Assembly: GCA_002077045.2 (NCBI GenBank)
Contig: KZ111141.1
Coordinates: 1,998,375 to 2,057,929 of the forward strand
From: Rachicladosporium sp. CCFEE 5018
Lineage: Eukaryota > Ascomycota > Dothideomycetes > Cladosporiales > Cladosporiaceae
Length of the DNA: 59,555 bases
Direction of reading: 5' to 3'
Both the position numbers and the translations under genes were made by a program. Within the stretch, counting starts at the first letter, position 1; each line of letters starts with the position of its first letter. Shown here piece after piece: positions 23,376 to 33,503 of this stretch. The notes under the pieces were generated by a model that saw only the letters and a list, made by a program, of their open reading frames with translations, was not told where the DNA came from and made no database searches.

Positions 23376-24544
23376 ATGCGGGAAGCAGGTTGAGGGTTTA
23401 GCGATGGCGTTGGGTGTTTTGAGTGTTAATATACCTGCCGTGTCGATTTTATAACGATTTCACCTGAATACCGTGCCAGCCAACGCGAGCTACCTTCTCC
23501 GCATGCGGTCTCAGGCCGCCATGACATGCGAGCATCACTGCATGTGTTGCAGATTAAGTGACTGAGCATCTCATTTGGGCGTCGTGAGGATCTTCGCCCC
23601 TATGCTCGCGAATGGCTTGTGGTGCAGTATGGAGCTCCCGATTCGATTTACCCTGGGGGAGTCGATACTGGAGAGCCGAGCAGCTCAGAGTGCTTTTCCC
23701 GAGAAGTGTCGTGGGCCTCAAAGCGCCACACTATACGCAACGCTCCTGGACGCTCGACGCGAGTATGTACTGTAGCGCATATTGAAGAGACGGCACCGTC
23801 AGCAAGCCACTTCGCCTGCCATCGGGGAGTGCAATGTGAGCGTGTCGATAGGCGCTCTCGGTGTTCTTCGCTAGAGTGTCTCAAGCGAAGGTAAAATGAG
23901 CTATCTGCAGTGACAAGCCGCAGTGGCTTGCGCACCCTCTGGATCGACTCCTTTATTGATGGACCTGCGTGGTGGTCCGATTGCGCATGTCGTCTGCCCA
24001 CAACAATCTGCCAATTCGCAGCCGAGGTGAGGTGCTATTCCTGCTCCCACGGCGTCGTGTTGCGAAGGAGATGTACATGCAGAGTGACGATCATGCCATG
24101 CAAGTGTCAGCGGAATGCCCAACGAGCAGCTGAGATTCGAAGCAAAGCCACCGGAAGCAGGTACGATGCGGAACGCCAAGCCACGTGACCAACCAGCGAA
24201 GCCTCAATGTCAGAGCACTGCAGTGTGGTCAGAAAGGTGGATGATGACAACATTTAACGCTCATGTAATATACTTTGTAGACATATACAGGCTAGGCTAT
24301 AGACAAGGAGATCCCAAACCCAACGCCTCGCCAGAGCCCTGTCCAACCCTGTTGCGCCCGTAATCATGTACTGCTCGCACAACAGTGAGTGTGCGAGTTT
24401 TCTTCAGCTTACAGCGAGAGTGCCTCGTCGCCCCGATTGATCCGTCATAACACCGTTTCTGCGCCGTGTAAGCCACTTTGATAGTGGCGATAAGCGACTG
24501 TATGGAAGGGAAAAAGCAAGCTCGGACGAGAGCATGAACAACGC
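23376..24544. other. convergent intergenic region upstream of the ABCG 3' end
   Basis: It holds the 3' flanks of the 498-aa gene and the ABC transporter. Only short unrelated frames are visible. Confidence 0.6.
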
Positions 24545-26894
24545 TCACGTACGCCTGAGGTAGAGGACGAGCCATCCCAGGATCCGGTAGCCGAGGATTA
24601 TACCCAGCATGATGCCGACCCACTCTCCGGTCTTACCGGTGTTGTAACCATATGCCTTGAGCACACCGGTGCCGCGGATGAGACACTGGTCTGCAAGATC
24701 GGTCTCGTACATGCAGGTGCATCCGCTGGGTGCGTTGCTCGGTGCGCAGGTGAAGTTGCGGTCGCCGAACTCATTGACCATCATGCCCTGGAAGACGTAG
24801 GCTTGGTAGTCGATGTAGTGGAAGACGTAGCGCCAGAAGGGGTTCAGGGTGGCAGTCGTGACAAGGAAGCCACCCGTGCACATCCACAAGCCGTTTGCGA
24901 AGGCCGTTGCTGCGAGAGCGACGACGAAGATTGGTACCAGAGCGCTGATGAGCACGACAAGGGACTCGGCAGCCAGGAGATCGAGGAAGAGCCACATCAC
25001 CCAGGTGAAGAAGGCACCTGCCGTGGGGCGGAAGTTGGATAGCCAGTAGGCTACGACCGAGAACAGCATAGTGATCAGGAAGAGGTAAGGGATGCCGGTG
25101 ATGAAGTTGGCGATCGTGAAGGATGTCGGACCGTAGAGACCGTTGGCACGCTCTTTCATGAAGAGAGCGCGATCCTCGAGGAAGGCAGGAATGTATGCGA
25201 CAGCCATGAAGGACATGAAGGCACCGCCGAAGAAGATGGCGTTGATGAATGACTGGATGTTGCCCTGGTTGGGGTTGAGGCGCAGCCAGATTGTGCCCAT
25301 CATGACGGCCAGACCCATGTACATGGCAATGCGGATGGCGTAGGCGATGATGTCGCGGTAAGACTTGATGAATGAACGGTGGATCTGGGTTATGACGATC
25401 GTCAAGCTGCCGGCGCCTTGTTCTTGCATCTCACCGTCGAGATTAGTGTCCATGGTGTTGCGAGCCATTTCGTCGGTAAGCTCTGCCACGGTTGCACCTG
25501 CCAAACGTGACTTGTGCCACGACGAGTGCACCATGTTGAGCTGTTGGTCGACTTCGCTGCGATCGCGGGCAAAATCCGTGTTGACGAAGTCGATGATGAA
25601 CTCTGCTGGGTTCATGTAAAGAGGGATGGGGAAGCCGCAAGCATCGAAGTATGGCTGTACCTCAGAGACTGGCCCGCTGTATGCGGTGCCACCCTGAGAG
25701 AGCAAGAGAAGCTTGTCGAACATGGCGAATGTGGAGGTCGACGGTTGATGGATTGACGCAATGACGATCAGATTGTGCTTCTTCGCAATGTCCTTGACAA
25801 AGGAGATGACCTCGAACGAGGCAGCAGAGTCGAGACCGGACGTGGGCTCGTCCAAGAAGAGAAGCTTCGGGCTGGTGATCAGTTGAGCCGCGACACTAAC
25901 ACGACGCTTCTGACCACCAGAGATGCCCTTTCTAATAGGTGTACCAATCAAGTTGTTAGCTTGACCTTGCAGACCGAAGGCTGTGAGGAGCGACTCGATG
26001 CGCTGGATACGCTCGAGCTTGCCGACAGTCTTGGNNNNNNNNNNNNNNNNNNNNNNNNNNNNNNNNNNNNNNNNNNNNNNNNNNNNNNNNNNNNNNNNNN
26101 NNNNNNNNNNNNNNNNNNNNNNNNNNNNNNNNNNACGGTTGATGGATTGACGCAATGACGATCAGATTGTGCTTCTTCGCAATGTCCTTGACAAAGGAGA
26201 TGACCTCGAACGAGGCAGCAGAGTCGAGACCGGACGTGGGCTCGTCCAAGAAGAGAAGCTTCGGGCTGGTGATCAGTTGAGCCGCGACACTAACACGACG
26301 CTTCTGACCACCAGAGATGCCCTTTCTAATAGGTGTACCAATCAAGTTGTTAGCTTGACCTTGCAGACCGAAGGCTGTGAGGAGCGACTCGATGCGCTGG
26401 ATACGCTCGAGCTTGCCGACAGTCTTGGGCAGTGAGAGGCGTGCGGCGAAGTTGAGTGTCTCGCGGACTGTGAGAGATCCGACAAGCGCGTCTTCTTGCT
26501 CGACGTATGCTGAGATTCGGCGGAAGGTCTTGGGGTTGGCTGCAGAGCCGTTGATGTAAATAGCTGCCTTCACTGACGCGTTCAGAGACGCAGTCCTGTG
26601 AGCGAGTACGTTCAGAAGCGTGGATTTGCCGGAACCACTGAATGTAGAGTCAGAGTCAGCTCGATGTTCCTTCCTTACACAGCTCAGTCGCGCCTGCCAA
26701 ACTTACGAAGGTCCCATAAGAGCCAGAAGCTCACCCGCCTTGACAATCCCATTGATGTCGCTGAGAATAGTCTTTGGCTGCTGCGACTGACGGTCCTTGA
26801 CAGTCACGGTCACTCCCTTCCAGCCAAAGCTGCGGATGTTGGTGTTGGTCAGCTGGGCATAGTCGCCGCCGATCATCTTCTCAATGTCGGACAT
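24545..26894 (-). CDS. ABCG (WHITE-type) half-transporter, interrupted by an assembly gap
   Basis: Exon 1 is 26707-26894 and exon 2 runs 26637 to 24545, but exon 2 contains a 100-N gap and a 294-bp duplicate. Removing one copy plus the Ns (394 nt) gives one open frame of 628 aa; as written, 394 nt shifts the frame. The nucleotide-binding domain comes first: Walker A GPSGSGKST (61-69, split by the intron), Q-loop region YVEQEDALVGSLTV, signature ISGGQKRR, Walker B LLFLDEPTSGLD and IASIHQPS. A six-helix membrane domain follows (MGLAVMMGTIWLRL; FFGGAFMSFMAVAYIPAF), with a Cys-rich extracellular loop before the last helix. Such half-transporters dimerise and export lipids or toxic compounds. Cargo is unknown. 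The ATG at 26894 is the first in frame, though an upstream exon is possible. Confidence 0.9.
25741..26034. repeat. left copy of a 294-bp exact duplicate beside a gap
   Basis: By eye this is identical to 26135-26428 and ends exactly at the first N. It encodes the signature/Walker B part of the ABC transporter. The arrangement fits the overlapping end of a contig rather than a real duplication. Confidence 0.9.
26035..26134. other. assembly gap, 100 Ns
   Basis: Exactly 100 Ns, the usual placeholder for a gap of unknown size, with the same 294 bp on both sides. Confidence 0.98.
26135..26428. repeat. right copy of the 294-bp duplicate
   Basis: It begins directly after the last N and repeats 25741-26034. 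After it the reading continues into the N-terminal part of the same ABC gene. Confidence 0.9.
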
Positions 26895-29560
26895 CTTGCT
26901 GTAGGACCTCCTATCCGGGTTTGTGGATAGTGTTGCCGTTGTATCGTCGGGCGGACGCAAGGTCCTGTCTGCTCAGATTGTATGCCGCTCAAGTGATGGT
27001 AGAATTTCCGAGTGATGTCGCGCGCTTCCTTTGTTTCGGCAATCGAGTGAAGTGTCGAGAAATTGCTATTGCATGTGATCAAAGGATGGTGATTGAGCAA
27101 ACAATAGGACCCGCGAGAACGACTTCAACGCAGTGAACAACTACCCTCCAGAACTGGCGTGTGCGTAGAAGATGAGTAGGGAGAGAGAAGAGTCGGCCAC
27201 GCGAAGGTAGATCTGACCGAGACGCGGGTCGAGTCAAAAGGAGGTCAAAGCGATGAGAGCGCGGGGATGAAGGGAGAAGCTAGCGAAGTCTTATGCGTCG
27301 AGGCGCAAACAGACATGGGCGTGGGTCGGCGGCGGGCGAGTCTGCAGTGTTCGCCAGCCCTTTTGCAGCACCCCGTTCGCCGGCGCATTGTGCCGTGCTC
27401 TAGACGCAGGCGATGTACCTACCTCCCTGGTACGAGCTGGGCACTTCTCCTGGCGGCAGGCCGGCTTCCCCGTCCAGCTTACAGCGCGAGTAACTCGCGT
27501 TCATCTATCTGCTTGGCTGCTGATCGTGTCGTAGAGTTCTATGTGTCCCCAGACTCGCCACAGCCGCCGTAAGCGTTGCCAGATTTGTGTTCCCAACTCT
27601 ATTTGCCACCGTCGGCCAGCTGCAAGCCCTGGTCGCTCTTGTTCAAACATGGCGCGTACGAAAGTCTGCGTGACGAGCCCTCCCGACGTGTTACAACTAG
27701 CGCCGTGCATCCCGCTAACCCCTGCATGCGTCGAAACGCTCACGAGATTAGGCGTCATCTCCTGAGCCTACTTCCCTGCATGGCAGCTGTGATTGGTAGT
27801 GTACCTGCCAAGATCGCACTCCCTTTGTTTCCTAATTGAGGTGCTGCAGGCGGTCTTGTTTGCCGACAGCTCACACCACCTACTGCCGGACAGCTGACCA
27901 TCACGAGAGCAATGGCGGTGCATTTTTGCGCTGTAAGGAGCTGCAGTGGCGCGACGAGATGAGTGCATGTGTAGGCAACACAGCAACGGCCGCAAGGTAG
28001 GTGCAAGACATGCTTTCACGGCTGCGTGCATCGAGCTCCATGCCGCCATGGTAGCACAGAAAAGTCTGCGATGCAAGAGCCAAGATCCCACACCATCGGG
28101 ACAGTGTTGAGGTGACACGTCCCGTCCGCGTAAAATTCTGGGCGGAGGGGTTCCATCTACGCACGCAAAAACTTTGATTTCCAATAGCCCAACAGGCTTG
28201 ATCGACCACGGTCCGCAACGACGGGAGTCGGGTCACCATACAATTTGATCACGCTCTGGATGTCACTCTTCGCTTGAACGAAAGAAGAGAAACGACTGGC
28301 ACAGCGTGGGGTCCCGAGCTCACATCTAGCGTAAGCCACACATCGATCAATGGTACAACTCAGGTCATTCTAGCGGTGCCAATACTTACGCCAGCCATGA
28401 TGCTGGCCTCGCACGCGTCGCGCGATGGAGGATACTCGGGGTCCCGGCATGAGCTTCTGACATCGACAACATGAAGCTGAGATTGACCTGGTTGGACCCT
28501 GGGCATAATGCGCACTACGCTATGTCGCAAAGTGATCCTCCGCAGATCTGCAACATCGGTGCAGCGTTCCTTCGATCTCACCATCGGCAGATATGTGTGA
28601 GCGTGCTCAAATATAGACCACCCCTGCCAGTAGCGCAGGCCTCACGTGCAGTTTCGCCTAGAAATTAATGACAGCGGAGCAGTGGGTAATGATCGTCAAA
28701 TAGCATATCGCTCCTGGCGATCATGCTGATATTGATGATGAGGATATGGGACGGCTCGGCGCTTGTACTCACCGCAGCGAATGGAGCAATCCCACTTCTT
28801 CGACTGGGCCTCCACGTTGCAGCGTCGCAGATTGCTGCTACCGCCCGCTATCCTGGTCCCAAAGCGGTTACACAGTACGCTGGCACATGCCCAGCTCGAC
28901 ACATGGCGACCGTGATGCAGAAAGCATAGAGCAGCGTCAGCGTCAGGCGTCACTCTACATACCTCATCAGAACCTGAGTTTGACTGCAGACGAAGAGATC
29001 GGAGGGAAAAGCCCAAGACGTCGCTTGAATCTGGTCTAACCCCTGGATAGACTCAGGAGGTCTTACGGTTGCTGCCGAGCGGTTTGCAGGTAAGTCATGG
29101 GCGCCGGTCTTGCTTAGCGCGACCTTAGCTTTCCTGAAATGGCCCGGCGGCTTTGCCGGGGAGAGGCAAAGTCAGGTACCAAGACGCAGCTTGACCAATC
29201 GACATGCGCCGGCAATGCTCATCGTCGCCGCTCGCTCATCTCTACCTTGTCTTGGGCGATTCGTGCCTAGGCTTGCCAGACGTTCCACTTTGTACTGTAC
29301 CTACACTCTTTCATCACTGTACCTATCGACCGGCGCGAGCGCTCTGCACATATCGAACCGATCAATCAGCACCTGTGCCATCGCGTCAGCACTGTGGGCG
29401 AAGCTCGAATCCCATTGCACTGAACTGAGCGAAAGCGAGTTGGAAAGCAAACTGAGGTCATCGGATGTTAGAGGATGGTGTGACAGTGAAGAGTGCTTCC
29501 TCGTCAGCCCGGGTTCACTTGTAGAGAATTGGGAGGCAGTCTTTGCGCACTTCACGAGCG
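26895..29560. promoter_or_regulatory. 2.7 kb divergent region, ABC transporter / PLP enzyme
   Basis: This is an unusually long promoter space between two divergent genes. The frame 29110-29733 runs across the start of the PLP enzyme in another frame and looks spurious. No transposon or RNA gene was recognised. Confidence 0.5.
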
Positions 29561-32099
29561 ATGGACAACACAGCAAACAATCTGGATATACCTATCACCA
29601 CATCATTACCATCGCCGAAGCGAAAAACCTCATCGCGCGATTCGCGGCGACCATCGGTCACGTTCCCTTACTACGCATCATACCGGGACTCTATATCATC
29701 GGCAGAGGACGTTTCCACGACGAGCGACTCTGAGCTCGACCATGACTATACGACCGACCTCACTACGCCCGCATCTTCAGAGTCTTGTGCGGAGGATATG
29801 CAGCCCGATGATGTAGAAGACTTCAGAGATCGGGAGTACCCGATGTTGAAGGGGAAAACATATCTGGACCATGGCGGCACAACAGTAGGTAACACGGGCT
29901 CGTTGGAATGATCGTGCGTACTGACCTTCATGTAGCTGTATGCGAAGAGCTTGATAGAGGAGTTTTCGGCGGACCTGATCTCGAACCTGTATGGCAACCC
30001 ACATTCAGCATCGACGCCCTCAGCGCTCGCTGGTCACCGCGTTGACGCAATACGAGAGCGTGCACTGAGGTTCTTCAATGCCGACCCCGAGCATTTCGAT
30101 CTCGTCTTCGTTGCCAACGCCACCGCTGCCATCAAACTCGTCATCGATTGCTTCCGGGATCACGCTGCTGCTAGCAACACGCCTGTGTGGTATGGGTACC
30201 ACAAGGATGCACACACATCGCTGGTGGGTGTGCGAGAGTCGACGAAGATGCATCGTTGCTTCACCACTGATGAGGAAGTGGACTTCTGGATCAACAGTGG
30301 AGGACTTGGTGGACCACGAGCACGGCAACTCGGCTTGTTCGCGTACCCTGGGCAATCAAACATGACCGGTCGCCGACTACCGCTCAACTGGTATGTCGAG
30401 ATGCGAAGCTTGTCTCATGTTCAAACTTACTGACGTTACTCAACAGGCCCGGGCGAATCCGCAAATCGTTCCACAAGGCGCCGACATACACACTTCTGGA
30501 TGCAGCTGCACTGGCGAGCACTGCACCTCTGGACCTGACCAATCCGGCAACAGCACCGGACTTTGTTGCACTATCGTTCTACAAGATATTCGGGTTCCCG
30601 AACGTCGGTGCGCTCATTGTGCGCAAGGAGTCAGCTCACGTACTCGAGAGTCGACGGTACTTCGGCGGTGGTACAGTCGACATGATCATCTCGATTAACG
30701 ACACCTGGCATGCCAAGAAGGGCAGTACCATCCACGACCGGATGGAGGACGGTACACTGCCATTCCACTCGATCTTCGCGCTGGACCACGCCATGAACGT
30801 GCACAAGCGCCTGTATGGCCCGGATCCGATGAAGTTCATCTCGATGCACACCGCGCAGCTTGGGCGTCAACTGTACGAGGGCATATGTGCACTGAAGCAT
30901 GCTAATGGCACGCCGCTTGCGCGCATATACAAAGACGACAGTGCAGTGTACGGTGATCCGGCTGTGCAAGGCGCTACGGTAGCGTTCAATGTGCAGCGCG
31001 CCGATGGGAGTCTGATAGGGTACGAGGATGTCGAGCAAGCTGCTGACGATCAGGGCATCTTTGTTCGCAGTGGCTCGCTGTGTAACCCTGGTGGCGTTGC
31101 TACATACCTGAACTGGTCGCCTGCTGAGATGCGCGCTGCGTACGCCGCTGGTCACCGATGCACGAACCCAACACAGATCATGCTGGGTAAGCCGACCGGT
31201 GTTGTGCGTGTCAGTCTCGGTGCCATGAATATCGCTGCCGATATTAGCATCCTGCTTCGCTTCCTCGAGGAATCTTATCTCGACCGAACGACGACTGCGG
31301 AAGTAGTGACCTCCCCCGGACTCACGGAGACAGTGTACAGCACACGTGGACGGTCGTTCTCGATACCACAGTCACCCGGCTTCTCGCCACCTGGGAGTTC
31401 GGGTGCTCCAAGCCTACCACAACCTGTACAATCGCCGCCAACAACCAGCACTGCACTGCCGCCACTCAATGCGAGCACCTCGATGAACGGAAGTGTTACA
31501 AAGTGGACTGACAGCGTAACAATCCCACCTAACACAGTCGATCCGGACCACCCACCAGAGTCACCACAACGTCCAAAGGCGCCACCCTTCATCCCTGCAG
31601 ACTACGTCAAGCTCCGCAAACCTTGGGAAGAAGAAATGCGCAGACAGTACGCGACCAACTCGAACGTGAGCATGGAGATCAAGGTCCGAGAACTGGAAGA
31701 ATCGAGTGCCTACCGAAACCAGACACCTTCGGTGAAGGCACGCAAGTTTGGTCGAAGTGTTGTCAATCTATTGCGGACGAAGTCGCATTTCGCAGACGGC
31801 AGGTACGTCGAGTAATCTCTTGCTTTCATCTCTTTCTTTGGTGCGAATCCTGACTCTTGACTTGCAACTAAAGCGAACCGTCCATGCCGACACCACCACC
31901 ACCACAACGCACTACAGGTGACTACACAGCAAAACACTGACCAGACTTCCGCTACAGTCCAAGACCGCCAATACCAGGCACACCATCGCCAATGCCTCTA
32001 GAGCTGCCCCGTGTAGCATCTGGATCGCAGCGTTCACGACGCAGCTTCGAGAAGGAGAGGGCGCAGTTCGCCGATAACGTCTCACAGCTGGGCATGTGA
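29561..32099 (+). CDS. molybdenum-cofactor-sulfurase-like PLP enzyme (class V aminotransferase fold), no MOSC domain
   Basis: Five exons: 29561-29884, 29936-30390, 30447-31802, 31874-31917 (44 nt) and 31945-32099, encoding 777 aa. After about 85 disordered S/T/D-rich residues comes the NifS-like domain (YLDHGGTT, then NLYGNPHSASTPS). PLP-lysine motif SFYKIFGFP places the Lys near residue 306. The motif RSGSLCNPGG holds a Cys near 472 where MoCo sulfurases have their persulfide Cys. The C-terminal MOSC domain of true MoCo sulfurases is absent. Instead there is a P/S-rich region, a basic patch (VKARKFGRSVVNLLRTK) and a tail ending in DNVSQLGM. Cysteine desulfurase-type chemistry is likely from the motifs; whether it sulfurates MoCo is unproved. 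Confidence 0.88.
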
Positions 32100-32780
32100 G
32101 CGTGGCCGTGTTACTATGTACAGCAATCTTTACGACTTCGGCTTTAGGAAAGTTTGCTTTGTTTGAACGTTTTGGGTAGTACGGCGTTCATGGCTTCGGT
32201 GACATACGGGAAAGAGAAATTTGTTTCAGATACGGGTGGGCGAGAACGACGATACCAACGCAGACTTTGCGAGGAGATGGTCAGGTTGAAGGTGTGTGTC
32301 CTTTGTACAGATGAGCTGGACCACACTCGCTTGAATAGATGGAAGAGAAGGGAAACGGGGAGGAAGAGTGGCCACCGAGAGCCCTTGATTGTAACAGCAA
32401 GAGCTGGGAATGTGTGCAAATCAAAGCTGTACAACTACGAAGAGCCTTTGTACAGAGATCATCTATCATTGCTCATTCTCCTTTCAGCTCTTTACGCATA
32501 CCTGAAAGGTTCATCACCACAACCAAGAGTGACCAATAGTTGACAGCAGCTACAGGACTCTTCTCCGAGGCCACTAACCCGCGCTAATCCGCCGGCACGA
32601 CTTCTGCTCTGCAGCCTCTATGCACGTCAATATATCGCCGCGAAAAGGCCATACTTGGGTGCAGCTACTGCAAATATCCACACGACGACATTACCTAGAG
32701 CCACCAGCTCCAACAACGGCTGCCAACGGGCACCTGCACACCGCCTCACCCCGCCGTCGTCATGGTGGATACTACTATGC
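32100..32780. other. intergenic, 3' flank of the PLP enzyme
   Basis: No convincing frame or RNA gene. Short frames on both strands overlap each other and show no family likeness. Confidence 0.55.
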
Positions 32781-33107
32781 ATGCACCCCTACGTCTCAGA
32801 GAAGCTCCAATCCTATCACTTCCCCTTCGCGGACCCGGTTTTGCGTACTGCATCCACTGGCACCACAAAAGTCCTCCACGTACATTGCACGTATAGCGCT
32901 CCTCCACCGGACGAGCCCGCCACACTCTGCAACCACCCGCTTCTGACACCTCAGTCACACTGTAACGTTCACAACATGCACAACGCCCATTTACTGCTGT
33001 ATCAGCGTGGCGCGTGGCTTGTTAGTGGCATGACGCCGGCGCAGCAGCTCGCGTGGCTGGCTGCATACGACGACCGGGTTGGTGGGAAGATGCAGTATGC
33101 TGTGTGA
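32781..33107 (+). CDS. possible small protein, 108 aa, unrecognised
   Basis: The frame from the ATG at 32781 reads MHPYVSEKLQSYHFPFADPV and ends with LYQRGAWLVSGMTPAQQLAW and a short tail. The balanced composition with aromatic residues looks more like real protein than neighbouring frames do. It contains a His/Asn-rich stretch (HCNVHNMHNAH). There is no signal peptide or family motif. It sits between the convergent PLP-enzyme and Kap123 genes and could equally be a chance frame in a 3' flank. Confidence 0.35.
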   Translation: MHPYVSEKLQSYHFPFADPVLRTASTGTTKVLHVHCTYSAPPPDEPATLCNHPLLTPQSHCNVHNMHNAHLLLYQRGAWLVSGMTPAQQLAWLAAYDDRVGGKMQYAV

Positions 33108-33129
33108 GGCTACGAAATTCTGGGTCGCA

Positions 33130-33158
33130 GGGACCGGGGACGGGGAGGGGAGGGGAGG
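33130..33158 (+). other. G-quadruplex-type G-tract cluster in a 3' flank
   Basis: Five runs of three or four Gs are separated by 1-3 bases, and more G-runs follow to about 33240. The cluster lies 0.35 kb beyond the Kap123 stop (33504), and no gene is called at 33108-33503. The G-rich strand is the non-transcribed strand for a plus-strand transcript reading through. Confidence 0.6.
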
Positions 33159-33503
33159 TTTGTGTAACCGTGGGGCTGGGCAGAGGGCAGGGGTGAAGTG
33201 GAGGTGGGGGATCGGGGTTACACGAGGGGTGGGGTAAGGTTGGAGAGAATGGTAAGGCGTGGAAGCGAGGTGGAAGTGCTCGCGAAATCTTCTCTGGGTG
33301 GCGGGGAAGGGCTGAGCAGGTTGAAGTGCTTTGGAGTACTGTAGTAGAGGAAATGACCCAGCAGGGATACGCCGAGTGCGATGCTACGCCGTCTATGCCA
33401 TGTCTCATGCCGTGCCAGGGTATTATCTCTCATCTCCGCCCCTTCGTCCACGAGCTTTCATGCAGCGCAGAACAATGCAACATCGTCCCCATCAGTCACT
33501 CGA

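Noticed and set aside
25741..26428. A true tandem duplication inside the ABC gene
   Set aside because: The copies abut a 100-N placeholder exactly, and a single copy gives a perfect gene.
6818..26894. A secondary-metabolite cluster of laccase, bZIP, SDR and ABC transporter
   Set aside because: The genes are separated by housekeeping genes and a 4.6 kb gap, and no backbone synthase is present.
26895..26960. An earlier start of the ABC transporter at the TTG codon near 26960
   Set aside because: TTG is not a normal start and an in-frame stop lies just upstream; the ATG at 26894 is preferred.
29110..29733. 207-codon frame before the PLP enzyme
   Set aside because: It overlaps the first exon in another frame and has no family motif.
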